Assembly: GCF_008274825.1 (NCBI RefSeq)
Contig: NZ_CP030848.1
Coordinates: forward strand, 1,922,001-1,986,000
Source: Sphingobacterium hotanense
GTDB taxonomy: Bacteria; Bacteroidota; Bacteroidia; Sphingobacteriales; Sphingobacteriaceae
Direction: 5' to 3'
DNA: 64,000 nt
Part shown: positions 17,032 to 25,770 of the stretch, piece by piece
Layout of the letters: the number at the start of each line of letters is the position of its first letter
How positions within the stretch are numbered: the first letter of the stretch is position 1
Made by a program: the position numbers and the translations under genes
The notes under the pieces: generated by a model
The model's input: the letters and a program-made list of their open reading frames with translations, nothing else
Told to the model about the DNA's origin: nothing
Database searches by the model: none

Positions 17032-17121
17032 TTACAAATTCTTTAATAATGTCTTTTCTTTATCGTTTGCTTGTTCAAACGCTTTGATCGCATTTTCTTT
17101 GTTGATACTTAATGTTTCCAT
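17032..17121 (-). CDS. Very small phage ORF (29 aa)
   Basis: ATG at 17121, stop TAA at 17034-17032. The sequence 'METLSINKENAIKAFEQAND' followed by 'KEKTLLKNL' is an amphipathic helix pair of a type found at the N-terminus of several Bacteroidota phage proteins. It fills the gap between the 125-aa and 75-aa genes, 3 bp after the stop of the former, which supports translation. It might also be the truncated start of a longer protein. Confidence 0.45.
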   Translation of the reverse strand: METLSINKENAIKAFEQANDKEKTLLKNL

Positions 17122-17124
17122 GGA

Positions 17125-17502
17125 TTATACGTCTGCTCCGTTAATAAATTGACTATACTCTTTCAGGAATGTTTTTCCGGCGAAATCCGCTCTCTCCCAA
17201 TTGATTATTAAATGGCGAGTACCCACAGAAGCTTCGGTGCCATTATGGCCGAAGCCGCCGGACGCAAACGAAGCAAACGAACGGTTCGGATTATAAAACC
17301 AAGGATAATATACCTCAGTAACATGTTTTCCTCCATTCATTGCAAAAGCAATCGCTTTCACTTTTTCGGAACCAATAGTGTCTACTTCCATCCCTGCTGT
17401 GCGCGCCTTGAACTGAGCTAAAGTTTCTCCTTTGAACTGGAGAACTTTTTCGAATGTGTCGATCTCTTTGTAATCGAACTCTTTTTTAGCTGAATTGTCC
17501 AT
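17125..17502 (-). CDS. Phage protein of unknown function (125 aa)
   Basis: Mixed alpha/beta protein without membrane segments. Features include a charged N-terminus (AKKEFDYKEIDTFEKVLQF) and a Gly/Phe-rich 'FASFASGGFGHNGTEASVG' loop. It lies in the run of small early genes after the primase/helicase. I recognise no domain. Confidence 0.55.
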   Translation of the reverse strand: MDNSAKKEFDYKEIDTFEKVLQFKGETLAQFKARTAGMEVDTIGSEKVKAIAFAMNGGKHVTEVYYPWFYNPNRSFASFASGGFGHNGTEASVGTRHLIINWERADFAGKTFLKEYSQFINGADV

Positions 17503-17511
17503 AATTCTTAT

Positions 17512-17799
17512 TTAAATTTTATTGTTGTTTAATAAGTCAGAGATCTTCTTAAAGACATAGCCTTTAAATGCTATGTCTCGGGTTGTCCATTCATGATGGT
17601 ATTCGTCATAGAACAATTCGACCCTGTCTTCGTCTCCGGATTTGCTGCCGTGCCGGTGATGACCGTTAAAAATTTTGCTTTTCGGCCTCCAGGCAGATTT
17701 GATCTTAGCGACGTACTCCGACAGCATCCTGGTGTGAACATTCGCCTTCAGTCTTTGAAGCTTAGCATGTTCGTCATTTAATAATTGATGAAAAGTCAT
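17512..17799 (-). CDS. Phage protein of unknown function (95 aa)
   Basis: Basic, histidine-rich protein (FNGHHRHGSKSGDEDR), possibly nucleic-acid binding. Its start lies within the end of the 101-aa gene (26-bp overlap), so translation is coupled. No family recognised. Confidence 0.5.
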   Translation of the reverse strand: MTFHQLLNDEHAKLQRLKANVHTRMLSEYVAKIKSAWRPKSKIFNGHHRHGSKSGDEDRVELFYDEYHHEWTTRDIAFKGYVFKKISDLLNNNKI

Positions 17800-18079
17800 A
17801 TCCTATTATTTTTAAGTGTCCGTTAGTTACGAACTGATCAAGATCGTCGACTAGCTCAGTTATCAATTTCTCGGGTTTGGTGATATCCACAAACCCGGCA
17901 TAGGTTTGTGGGTATTCGCCAATTTGTTGAACGACGATCCATCCATTTTCCATCTCCATTTCATAAGAGGAACCGGCGTCCGGATTTCCCATGATAACCT
18001 TGGTCACTTCAAATACTCGTCTGCGGGTATCAATGAAGCGCGTGCCTAGAGGCCAGGAAGGGCGGATCATCTTTTTCAT
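17774..18079 (-). CDS. Phage protein of unknown function (101 aa)
   Basis: Beta-rich N-terminus (WPLGTRFIDTRRRVFEVTKV) and a helical acidic C-terminal half (KLITELVDDLDQFVTNG). It overlaps both neighbours (1 bp upstream, 26 bp downstream), typical of a compact early operon. No family recognised. Confidence 0.5.
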   Translation of the reverse strand: MKKMIRPSWPLGTRFIDTRRRVFEVTKVIMGNPDAGSSYEMEMENGWIVVQQIGEYPQTYAGFVDITKPEKLITELVDDLDQFVTNGHLKIIGYDFSSIIK

Positions 18080-18276
18080 TATTTTTCTCGAATTGAAACC
18101 GACTTTAATCGAACATCGACGTCGAATATCTCAACCGGCCACCCGTTAGCTTGTATTACCGACTGGATTTCATCTTTTGTTGTATCTAGATTCAAGCCTC
18201 TTAGCTCGATACCTCCTTTATATGGCCTTGTCGTTACAGGATTTATTAATTCGATTATTTTATTTAGGTATTCCAT
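18079..18276 (-). CDS. Small phage protein (65 aa)
   Basis: Short alpha/beta protein (LRGLNLDTTKDEIQSVIQAN, then 'VEIFDVDVRLKSVS'). Its beta-alpha-beta pattern is compatible with a small nucleic-acid-binding fold, but no family is recognised. It follows the primase/helicase by 18 bp. Confidence 0.5.
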   Translation of the reverse strand: MEYLNKIIELINPVTTRPYKGGIELRGLNLDTTKDEIQSVIQANGWPVEIFDVDVRLKSVSIREK

Positions 18277-18294
18277 GATGTAGATTTTTAAATA

Positions 18295-21276
18295 TTAAAA
18301 GCCTGGTGATTTAGTTCCTGGTATTGGTTCCATGACATCGGCCAAGGAAATGGTCGGATCATGCACGATATCGTTGATCGCGTCGCGGTCAGATTGCAGA
18401 TAGATCATTGCTTGGGTTTTCTTACGGTCATCCTTTATCCATTTCTTTTCCCGATTGTCGAATCGAATTACGTCCCATGTTTTAGTGACCCTGCCGTCGT
18501 TGTTTTGCACTTCTTTAGGATTCAGCGACATCTTTTTCAACTGAGCAAAGAGTTTCATTTTCGAATTGAAGCCGTTAGATGTGATCGTCTTTATATTGGC
18601 TTCTGCCTTATAGTCTTCTAGCGCGTATTGGGTAGGGACGAAGCAATCCAGTCTCCCCGATTCTTTCGTGAAGAATACCTCCGCCCAGGCGAGAAATGCA
18701 AAACCCATCGAATTAGTGAAAGCGCGATCCATAATGTTTTTCATTGGTGCTTCAATCCATGTTGGCCAAGAAAGATATAGCTGGCAGCACTGCGCCATGA
18801 AATTTAGATCTAGGTTCCATTCATCATCGGTATACTGTGCCGCCCACAGTTCCTTTCCAAAGTCATCTACCGGCTGTCGGTTTTCGCGGAACATTCCAGA
18901 CCTATCTACGTGATAGTAGTTCGAAGTACCAAAGAATAGGATACGGCGCATTAAAGATGGACCCAAATCATCGGGCGCAAAGTTTGTTGTGATGCCAAGC
19001 TTCGGGGATTCAGAAAAAGGCAGGGTCGTTCTGGTCTTTCCCTTCGGATTGACGGTGATGTCTCCAGTGGTCATCGAGAACACGCGCTCCATAGGGAAGT
19101 TACGATCTGCATCGTCGATATACATGGTGTCAGTGTTAGTCGTGACCTGTTCGAAAACGTGATTGTCATCGAATAGCTTGACGTTCTTTCCATCAAAAAG
19201 CAATAGATTTTTTATTGTTCGCAGACCTTTGAAAAATATTGACTTTCCGGTTCCGCCGAAGGATCCTTGCTCTTTCTGAGGTGTGTCATCCATACCATAT
19301 ACGATCCATGGCCTAGACTCTGCCTTGTAGCGATGCATCATATATCCAAAGCAGTACATTTTATTGATCAGGTGAAGTGCTTGTTCATCTTTATCTTCTT
19401 GTGTGAGGTTCGGCCCGTAGATATTGAATCGATTATTGTCCCTGTATGCTCCAATTTCCTCATCACTCAAGTGCTCAATATTATCTTCCAATTCTTTTCT
19501 CCAGTGAACTCTAGAAGTTTGAATAAGGAACCTAAAGAACATCGAGTCTTGATTTTTTATGTCAATAGAATAACGTCCTGAATCGTCTTTGTTCACCGTG
19601 AACATCGGCTCTAGCTTTCTTACTTTCTTTTTGAGAATCTTCGACTCCCATACCATCTTTTCGAGTTTATTCGATTGCACATCGTCTATACCTCGAGCAG
19701 TGATCTTCCAGGTCGTGTTCTCAAAGAACATATACTGTGTCCATGGATCGTAGTCTCGGAAATCGGGATTTAACATTGGCAACGAATCGAACGAATTCGC
19801 AGATATAGCGGTCGACTTATGTACAACATTCAGAAGATGTTCACTTACAAATCGAGATCTCAAAAAATTGAGAAGGTATGCTTTTATATCTTCGGACTTA
19901 ACCTGTCGTACTAGGTTCCCGTCGATCTGTATAAATTCAATCGTTTCTTCATTGACTTTTCTACGTCCAAATCCGGCCTTAACAAGGAAGTTCAAAACTC
20001 GTTCGATCGAGAGCTCGTATTGGTTCCTTTCCTTCCTGTTCCCCTGCCTGTCAAAAGCTGGGGTTTCATCCCAGAAGCGGTACATTTTGGCTACCTTGAT
20101 CAAGTTGCTTAGGTCTCCAGAACTATAATACTTCATATAGTCCCTTAAATCTTTACAAGGGCGACCATATTGGTCGCGTCTTCCCTGTAGCTCTAATGGA
20201 AGTTCAATTGTTTTGATGTCTAAAAACAGCGTATGCGTATTGGTGAGGCAGAGTCTATGGTTTTGCATCTGGCCGGTGTAATCGAGATCCGGGCAAGTCA
20301 ATATAGACTTCGCTTTTGCAAACAGCTTGAACAGCTGATCACGGGTCAATTTGAAATGTTCAGATGATGGATATATTATATGATATCCTAATGCCCGGAA
20401 ATTTAGCGCATCGGATCCGCCTGTACAGTAGATGATCTCGTCAAGCTTTTGTTCTTTCTTGTCGTTTTCATCATCGCTTTCGGCTTCCATCTGCTTTACC
20501 TTTTCTTCATATGCTTTTTTAACCTGGGCATAGCCATGAAGGAACTGCGCGTCAAATTTTCCATGATAATAGAAACGTTTCCCCTTATCCTTGGATTTCG
20601 GTAGGTAGATCTTGGAAAAGCGGGCTCCGTCCTTCGTTTCTTCCTCGATGCGAAAAATAGGGTAGAACTCCGTTGCCTTAAAAGTGATAGCTTTTCTGTC
20701 CTTAATAATAGTATAGCTGTCTAGGACATGCCAATGCTGTTCTAAGAGCAACTTTCTAAAGTGTTCCAATACTAATTCCTCTCGCTCGCCTTCAGGCTTG
20801 TTTCGGTACTGAGAGGCAACGTACGACCAGGTACGCTCCGAGAAGATGATACGAAGATGGCTTTCCTTAATAGTTTCCGCGTGGTTGAAGGTCCATTCTC
20901 CATCAGGCTGATCTGGTTTAGCATCTTCAGACGATACATCGGCTTCATACATGGAGCGTATCTGGGCATTGCTGCCAATGCCGTGACGTTCAGCAATGAT
21001 CTTTATCGCTTCGCCATATTCGCAATTCTCTTTTACCTGAGTGTAGGCGATGGCATTCATCCATTTTCCGACATGGCCGAAGTCATTGACGATATAGTTG
21101 CCGTCGCTGGTTCGCTTTATCTTCGAAGATGGCGTTTTTTCATAGCGGCCTGGATCGGTGAAGTGTTTATTCGTACGGACGAACTCATCAATATCCGGAA
21201 TATAGAACCGAAATATATCGAGACCGCCATTCGTGTTCAGAAGAATATCTTCCTTTGTGATCTTGTATTGCTGCAT
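18295..21276 (-). CDS. Phage replicative primase/SF3-type helicase
   Basis: 993 residues and the largest phage gene. The N-terminal third is primase-like, with a Toprim-type pattern: 'EIIYCTGGSDALNFRALG' near 283-300 and 'CPDLDYTG' near 326-333. The C-terminal half is a superfamily 3-like ATPase (DUF5906-type): Walker A 'GSFGGTGKS' near residues 672-680 and Walker B 'MYIDDADR' near 719-726, followed by 'GITTNFAPDDLGPSLMRRIL', the sensor/arginine-finger region. It would prime and unwind phage DNA at the replication fork. No DNA polymerase gene is seen nearby. Confidence 0.85.
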   Translation of the reverse strand: MQQYKITKEDILLNTNGGLDIFRFYIPDIDEFVRTNKHFTDPGRYEKTPSSKIKRTSDGNYIVNDFGHVGKWMNAIAYTQVKENCEYGEAIKIIAERHGIGSNAQIRSMYEADVSSEDAKPDQPDGEWTFNHAETIKESHLRIIFSERTWSYVASQYRNKPEGEREELVLEHFRKLLLEQHWHVLDSYTIIKDRKAITFKATEFYPIFRIEEETKDGARFSKIYLPKSKDKGKRFYYHGKFDAQFLHGYAQVKKAYEEKVKQMEAESDDENDKKEQKLDEIIYCTGGSDALNFRALGYHIIYPSSEHFKLTRDQLFKLFAKAKSILTCPDLDYTGQMQNHRLCLTNTHTLFLDIKTIELPLELQGRRDQYGRPCKDLRDYMKYYSSGDLSNLIKVAKMYRFWDETPAFDRQGNRKERNQYELSIERVLNFLVKAGFGRRKVNEETIEFIQIDGNLVRQVKSEDIKAYLLNFLRSRFVSEHLLNVVHKSTAISANSFDSLPMLNPDFRDYDPWTQYMFFENTTWKITARGIDDVQSNKLEKMVWESKILKKKVRKLEPMFTVNKDDSGRYSIDIKNQDSMFFRFLIQTSRVHWRKELEDNIEHLSDEEIGAYRDNNRFNIYGPNLTQEDKDEQALHLINKMYCFGYMMHRYKAESRPWIVYGMDDTPQKEQGSFGGTGKSIFFKGLRTIKNLLLFDGKNVKLFDDNHVFEQVTTNTDTMYIDDADRNFPMERVFSMTTGDITVNPKGKTRTTLPFSESPKLGITTNFAPDDLGPSLMRRILFFGTSNYYHVDRSGMFRENRQPVDDFGKELWAAQYTDDEWNLDLNFMAQCCQLYLSWPTWIEAPMKNIMDRAFTNSMGFAFLAWAEVFFTKESGRLDCFVPTQYALEDYKAEANIKTITSNGFNSKMKLFAQLKKMSLNPKEVQNNDGRVTKTWDVIRFDNREKKWIKDDRKKTQAMIYLQSDRDAINDIVHDPTISLADVMEPIPGTKSPGF

Positions 21277-21284
21277 CCGATAGA

Positions 21285-21440
21285 TTAGTTTTTAGAACGA
21301 TTGGTGTAATACATCACAAGTAACAGATTAGCTAAAAAGGAGATTAAAAAAATTATTAGTAGCATAACGATCAAGAGCTCTTTCTCCTTGAGCTGCTGAT
21401 CTTGCAGCTTTATTGTCTGTGCGAGTATTTCAGTATTCAT
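21285..21440 (-). CDS. Single-span membrane microprotein (51 aa)
   Basis: ATG at 21440, stop TAA at 21287-21285. A charged helix (KLQDQQLKEKE) is followed by one membrane segment, 'LLIVMLLIIFLISFLANLLL', and a short basic tail. It sits 8 bp upstream of the primase/helicase on the same strand. Its role is unknown; a membrane anchor for replication or a small lysis or exclusion protein are possibilities. Confidence 0.55.
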   Translation of the reverse strand: MNTEILAQTIKLQDQQLKEKELLIVMLLIIFLISFLANLLLVMYYTNRSKN

Positions 21441-21526
21441 TATTTTTTGAGTCTTAGGTTAAATAGATCCGCCCGACCAGGTAAGGCGGGATAAGTGTGT
21501 TAGCATGTAAGAACTTTCCTGACCTG

Positions 21527-21664
21527 CTATGAACCTGACACGGTTTTGCCATCAAAGCCTTCGCCTGAGAGTTCCTGACAATATTTAATGATCGGAATAA
21601 TGTGGTTGTCGAAATGGGGGAGTGCAATAGACGGTTTGGTAGGGGTAAGTGCTGCAAAGCTCAC
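21527..21664 (-). CDS. Possible small ORF with GTG start (45 aa)
   Basis: A frame from GTG (21664) to TAG (21529-21527) encodes 'ALPHFDNHIIPIIKYCQELS' and then 'GEGFDGKTVSGS', which looks like genuine protein. It overlaps the 3' end of the 142-aa gene in another frame. Either it is a separate small gene, or the 142-aa gene is frameshifted and this is its real C-terminus. Confidence 0.35.
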   Translation of the reverse strand: MSFAALTPTKPSIALPHFDNHIIPIIKYCQELSGEGFDGKTVSGS

Positions 21665-22013
21665 GCGCGAACCGGCGATGTGTCTTGCAAACCTCTATGC
21701 TACCTTCAGAATAGCTTTCCAAAACGAATCTTAGATGTTTAATGGCTTTTGCGCGTTCTTTGGTAAGCGTGTTGCTCTTCACGTAAGCGTAGTTTCGCAT
21801 CGATAAAAATGAGCGGATCTCTGCAACTAAGAATTTCAAAGTTCTGATGCGAAGAATGGCGTCTGCTTCGTCATAGCTGCGCACGCTCATGACGGTCGAT
21901 TTTATTTTTGAAAATTCCGGATAGCGGATTTCCAATGTTCGTGATTCGGGGTGAAGTTTTCCTGTAATCATATCTTTAGGGATTATTCGATGATATTTCT
22001 TTTTACTGCCCAT
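21585..22013 (-). CDS. Phage early protein of unknown function (142 aa)
   Basis: Basic helical protein (RSYDEADAILRIRTLKFLV, then LTKERAKAIKHLRFVLES). Its last 20 residues, 'CTPPFRQPHYSDH', look less protein-like than the alternative frame described at 21527-21664, so a frameshift near the end is possible. Its start lies 31 bp inside the end of the LuxR-HTH gene. Confidence 0.5.
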   Translation of the reverse strand: MGSKKKYHRIIPKDMITGKLHPESRTLEIRYPEFSKIKSTVMSVRSYDEADAILRIRTLKFLVAEIRSFLSMRNYAYVKSNTLTKERAKAIKHLRFVLESYSEGSIEVCKTHRRFARELCSTYPYQTVYCTPPFRQPHYSDH

Positions 22014-22561
22014 GCGATAATACCAAGCTTCGAGGGCACACCTAGCTTGCGTTGGATATTCTTATTGTGGCTGCTAACCGTCTCTTCAGCGATGTATAAT
22101 TCATCGGCGATCTGTTTATTATGCTTCCCTGAAGCGATCTTGCGAATGATATTAATTTCTTGTTTGGTGAGGTGCTCGTCGCCTACTTTGATAGAAGGGC
22201 AAAGCTTCCCTTCAAAGCTACACGAGCCACGGCGGCCACAATCAAAATATTCTGTATGCGCAATCTTGCCTTCTGGAGTGATGTCTGAAAAGCCGTCGAA
22301 CCCTCCAAATCGACATACGATATATTGACGCATCATCTCTTCGCTGTCGGTAATATCCCAAGCTACTAGCGCTTTCATTGCTTCCGGATTTCCAATCATA
22401 TCCATCTCAATCTTTTCAATAATCCAGGCAGGAAAAGAGCCCCATTCGTATCTACGGCCATTGTGAAGACATTTTATATCGTTTCCACCAACGTAGAACT
22501 CCACTCCATCATCTTCCAGTCCTGGGGGTAGATGCTGCTTTACTTTGGAAAGGTTTATCAT
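21983..22561 (-). CDS. Phage regulator with LuxR-type helix-turn-helix
   Basis: 192 residues. The C-terminal 60 residues are a GerE/LuxR HTH (LTKQEINIIRKIASGKHNKQ, then 'IADELYIAEETVSSH'). The N-terminal domain contains several Cys (DCGRRGSCSFEGKLC) and may bind a metal. This type is common in early regions of Bacteroidota prophages and is likely to control early or late transcription. It is the second gene from the lytic promoter. Confidence 0.75.
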   Translation of the reverse strand: MINLSKVKQHLPPGLEDDGVEFYVGGNDIKCLHNGRRYEWGSFPAWIIEKIEMDMIGNPEAMKALVAWDITDSEEMMRQYIVCRFGGFDGFSDITPEGKIAHTEYFDCGRRGSCSFEGKLCPSIKVGDEHLTKQEINIIRKIASGKHNKQIADELYIAEETVSSHNKNIQRKLGVPSKLGIIAWAVKRNIIE

Positions 22562-22637
22562 TATAAAATGGTAGATAAGTGGGATATACTAATCGAAATC
22601 TTTACGCTTACTTTGCTTAGTTGGTATTGAGTGGCGG

Positions 22638-22886
22638 CTACTGATCTTGGTATTCAACTCCAGATAGCAACTTTAGGAGTTCTCTAGCTTTGCTAATAAT
22701 GCGAGGATCATAGCCGTCCTTAATGGTGCGAAGCTCCTTATGTACTGTGACACGATCAATTAGATAGCCCTCTTTGATGAGCGCTTCAGATATCGTTCGA
22801 GGAAAGGCTGTAGGAGAGTGCTTTCGAATAAATTGAAGTTCGTTTCCACTTACTTCAATTAATACTGGTGTAGGTACTGTAGTCAT
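22638..22886 (-). CDS. Small early phage protein, probably DNA-binding (82 aa)
   Basis: First gene read from the lytic promoter. A helical pattern 'TISEALIKEGYLIDRVTVHK' followed by 'ELRTIKDGYDPRIISKAREL' resembles a small wHTH protein. By position opposite the repressor it could be a Cro- or CII-type regulator. No exact family match is recognised. Confidence 0.55.
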   Translation of the reverse strand: MTTVPTPVLIEVSGNELQFIRKHSPTAFPRTISEALIKEGYLIDRVTVHKELRTIKDGYDPRIISKARELLKLLSGVEYQDQ

Positions 22887-22934
22887 TTGTTACCGATTTT
22901 TGTTATTATTGTTTGTTACTGTATTTTGTTACTG

Positions 22935-22977
22935 CAAAGATATTCCAAACGGAATATTAAAGCAAGGGAAATATTCC
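22935..22977 (-). promoter_or_regulatory. Prophage lytic promoter with repressor operators
   Basis: On the minus strand TTG (22965-22963) and TATCTTTG (22942-22935) are 20 bp apart, a Bacteroidota-type promoter for the early operon. The perfect palindrome ATATTCC-AAAC-GGAATAT (22940-22957) lies between and over the -7 element. A second partial copy, GGAAATATTCC, lies at 22967-22977. TTTGTTAC repeats occur nearby (22887-22934). The repressor encoded at 23001 is the likely ligand. Confidence 0.65.
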
Positions 22978-23000
22978 ATTTGATATAAAAAACTAACTAA

Positions 23001-23381
23001 GTGGCTGATATAGAGTCGGATAAAATTTTACGATTTATTAAGATTCAAAAACAATTGAATCTTAAACAAAAGGATTTTGCAGAAAGAGTGGGGTTGACTC
23101 AGTCGAAGGTATCTCTATTAAATAATGGGAAAGCTGGAGGGAATATTCTGAACGATATATTTTACAGGTTACATTATGAGTTTGGGCTTTCAAAAACATG
23201 GTGGGATACCGGTCAAGGGGAGATGTTTGAATCTAGATCGGCTTCTTTCCAAGAGGAGTTAACGGAAAATTATATCCATAGCGAATCGGATTCGGTTAAC
23301 GAAAGCTACGAACAATTGAAAAATAAGTACATCAAATTGTTGGAAGATTACAATTTGTTGTTGAAGTCAAAACTTCAATAA
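23001..23381 (+). CDS. Prophage repressor, XRE/Cro-CI type
   Basis: 126 residues with GTG start at 23001. Residues 8-60 form an HTH_XRE domain (IKIQKQLNLKQKDFAERVGL, then TQSKVSLLNNGKAGG). The C-terminus is a short coiled coil (SYEQLKNKYIKLLEDYNLL), probably for dimerisation. There is no LexA-type peptidase domain, so induction would not be by self-cleavage. It is divergent from the early operon and likely maintains lysogeny by binding the palindrome at 22940-22957. Confidence 0.82.
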   Translation: MADIESDKILRFIKIQKQLNLKQKDFAERVGLTQSKVSLLNNGKAGGNILNDIFYRLHYEFGLSKTWWDTGQGEMFESRSASFQEELTENYIHSESDSVNESYEQLKNKYIKLLEDYNLLLKSKLQ

Positions 23382-23395
23382 TTACTTAAAATAGA

Positions 23396-23617
23396 ATGTA
23401 TTCTAATTTGAATATCCAATATTTACTGGCATTATTGTTTGCTTCTATCTTTACTTTGACTGGCTGTCAAAGAAAGGAAGGCGAACATGAGAGAAAATCT
23501 CGGATGTTTGAAGATATTAATGCAAAATATGATAGTTTAGGATTTATGGGGTTTTCAGATGCTGTAAAAAAAATGCATCAAATTGAAGTTTACAGTAGCA
23601 TACAATTAGGAAGGTGA
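23396..23617 (+). pseudogene. Lipoprotein gene, N-terminal part before an in-frame TGA
   Basis: 73 codons with a lipoprotein signal (LLALLFASIFTLTG then Cys24). The frame meets TGA at 23615-23617 but stays open in the same frame through 24169. Together the two parts encode one lipoprotein of about 257 residues. The gene lies just after the repressor and is probably a lysogenic accessory gene interrupted by a nonsense mutation. Confidence 0.6.
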
Positions 23618-23659
23618 AACATTTTCGATTCAATCAATATCAAAAATCATTCTGATTCA

Positions 23660-24169
23660 TTGAAACGGATATTTATTGATTTGAATAAATTTTCTATTGA
23701 AGAATTTCTTGCGGATAAGGATAGTATCAATAGTTTTTCTAAAAGTTATTTGAGTGAAAAGGAGACGTTCTGGAATGATGCAAATTTTAGGTCTAGACTC
23801 CTAGATATTTACAAAGCAAATGGCAAGGTTGAGTTTGAAGATTTACTTTTCTATTTCGATAACTCTTATTTTAAGTTGGATCAGAATAGTGATTTTCAAT
23901 ATGTTTCAAAAATACATAGTGAAGATATTGAAAAATGGATGCTTGGTTTGAATGGTTTAATATTAGACTTCGAATATTCAGTTAAAGAAATGTTGGATAA
24001 TCCTGATTCATTCGAGCACGTAGAAACTTCCTACAATAGCGCAAAAAATCAAGCAAATGTGAAAATGAAGTTCAGAGCAAAAAATAAATTTGGAGCAGTG
24101 GTTACAAATGTTGCCTTTGGGGTTTTAAATATCGACGATGGGAGCGTGTCAAATATTCGTATAAATTGA
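23660..24169 (+). pseudogene. Lipoprotein gene, C-terminal part after an in-frame TGA
   Basis: 169 codons from a TTG, in the same frame as the lipoprotein start at 23396. The 15 codons between the TGA and this TTG (IFDSINIKNHSDS) are also open and protein-like. The product is acidic, contains 'DLNKFSIEEFLADKDSINSF' and ends in a beta-rich 'FGAVVTNVAFGVLNIDDG' region typical of secreted Bacteroidota proteins. Without the signal peptide it would not be exported. Family unknown. Confidence 0.55.
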
Positions 24170-24303
24170 CGTTTTTCGATCAGAAAAAATAAAAATTCCG
24201 AAGTTGTTCTTTTTCGTTTAATACGGATAATTTGCTAACATCACTGCTAACATTTAATATAACTAATTGATATTGAGTTAGTGTAAAGAGCGGCCCTGGG
24301 TAC

Positions 24304-24332
24304 AAAAAAGCTCAACGAAAGTTGAGCTTTTT
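24304..24332. terminator. Strong rho-independent terminator at prophage right end
   Basis: AAAAAAGCTCAAC, a GAAA tetraloop and GTTGAGCTTTTTT form a near-perfect stem with A-run and T-run, so it works in both directions. It lies between the last prophage gene and the first ISAon1 copy. Its form is like that of the tRNA-His terminator at 27287-27315. Confidence 0.8.
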
Positions 24333-24440
24333 GCTTTTCAGGGCGATTTATAAGCGATATGCGGATTTATTGGATCAAGCTGAATTCTTGGGGGGAATGT
24401 TAAAAATTTGTTAGTTTAGCGTCCTTAATACAGATATCCC

Positions 24441-24794
24441 TTGCAAGAAGCCGAACGTAAATTACTATCCCTATTGATGCCCGAAGGGCTTTTGGAATAC
24501 TTCCAGATTTTAGAAGTCGATCAGGTCGACAATCAACTCCATATTTATTTAGATGAACTTAATATTGCTCCGACAGGCTATGAGAACAGCAAGTTGGAGT
24601 CAAAGGGGTTTATGCCTTCTACTGAGATTTCGGACTTTCCTATTCGAGGTCAGAAAGTTACGCTACATATCCGTCGCCGTCGCTGGACAGTCTTGGATAC
24701 AGGAGAGATCATCACGAGAGATTGGAACCTGGTGCGTGAGGGCGCTCGAATGACTACGGAATTCGGGCTTTCTTTAAAGAAGATATTTGGATAA
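24441..24794 (+). CDS. ISAon1 transposase N-terminal protein (orfA), copy 1
   Basis: 117 residues from TTG. It matches the N-terminal region protein of two-frame ISAon1 elements, with a basic DNA-binding stretch 'VTLHIRRRRWTVLDTG'. Its TAA overlaps the start of orfB (TTTGGATAA), and orfB is in the +1 frame, so either reinitiation or +1 frameshifting links them. Confidence 0.8.
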   Translation: MQEAERKLLSLLMPEGLLEYFQILEVDQVDNQLHIYLDELNIAPTGYENSKLESKGFMPSTEISDFPIRGQKVTLHIRRRRWTVLDTGEIITRDWNLVREGARMTTEFGLSLKKIFG

Positions 24795-25770
24795 CCATCC
24801 TGTAAGCGCCCAATTGGTAGGTCTGTTCTTCCAAATGGACGGCAAGCAACTACAGGATCAGTACAAGAACCACCTCAGTGATTTCCATGATTGGGACCAA
24901 AAGCCGCATGCAGAGAGCTGGACATTGTTCCCTGAAAACATCTCGGAACACCTGAGCATCGATGAGACCAGCTTTAGCAACGGTGAGTTATATACCATTG
25001 TTAGCAGTAAATCGGCAAAAGGCCGTAAAGGGACGATCCTAGCAACTATTAAAGGCACAAAGGCTGAGGATATCATAGCTGTTCTCGAGCGAATACCCTT
25101 GCGATCAAGGAATAAGGTAAAGGAGGTGACCATGGATATGGCTCCCAACATGGCCAAGGCTATCCGTAGATGTTTCAGGAATGCCAGGCGTGTGGTCGAT
25201 CGGTTCCATGTCCAAAAGTTAGCTTACGATGCCGTTCAGGAACTCCGTATCAAATATCGTTGGGAAGTCTTGGATGCAGAAAGCAAGAAGATAATGGAAT
25301 CGCGAAAGCGAGGAACCCCATATGAACCCGAGTTATTGCCCAATGGCGATACGCTCAAACAGCTATTGGCTAGATCCAGACACCTCTTGTTCAAGCATCC
25401 CAGCCGATGGTCAGAAAGCCAGAAAAACCGGGCTGAATTGCTGTTCCTGCGGTTTCCTAAGCTAAAACAGGCTTATGATCTTGGAATTGCCTTAGGAGAC
25501 ATCTTCAACAAATGCCGGGACAAAAAGGTCGCATTTACCAAACTAGGCCTGTGGCATAATCAGGTTGAGAATGCGGGCATTGCTTCCTTTGAGAGCGTAG
25601 CAAGATCCATTGCAGCTCATCATCAATACATTCTCCATTACTTCGACAACAGAAGTACTAATGCATCGGCAGAATCATTCAATGCAAAACTCAAAGCTTT
25701 CAGGAGCGTCTTCCGTGGCGTAAGGGACACAACATTCTTCCTGTACAGAGTGATGAAATTGTATGCTTAA
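24787..25770 (+). CDS. ISAon1 transposase catalytic protein (orfB), copy 1
   Basis: 327 residues from TTG. DDE triad candidates are D59 (SIDETSF), D117 (TMDMAPNM) and E296 (SAESFNAKLK), with the 'GIASFESVARSI' region between. The ISL3-like RNase H fold moves the element by cut-and-paste. It must act with the N-terminal protein encoded just upstream. Confidence 0.88.
   Translation: MDNHPVSAQLVGLFFQMDGKQLQDQYKNHLSDFHDWDQKPHAESWTLFPENISEHLSIDETSFSNGELYTIVSSKSAKGRKGTILATIKGTKAEDIIAVLERIPLRSRNKVKEVTMDMAPNMAKAIRRCFRNARRVVDRFHVQKLAYDAVQELRIKYRWEVLDAESKKIMESRKRGTPYEPELLPNGDTLKQLLARSRHLLFKHPSRWSESQKNRAELLFLRFPKLKQAYDLGIALGDIFNKCRDKKVAFTKLGLWHNQVENAGIASFESVARSIAAHHQYILHYFDNRSTNASAESFNAKLKAFRSVFRGVRDTTFFLYRVMKLYA

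Noticed and set aside
18295-21276. Integrative element primase rather than phage primase
   Set aside because: Surrounding genes, repressor-operator region and late module are phage-type, with no mobilisation or conjugation genes.
24774-24794. Programmed -1 frameshift between ISAon1 orfA and orfB at a TTTAAAG heptamer
   Set aside because: orfB is in the +1 frame relative to orfA, so a -1 slip would not reach it; reinitiation or +1 shift is needed.
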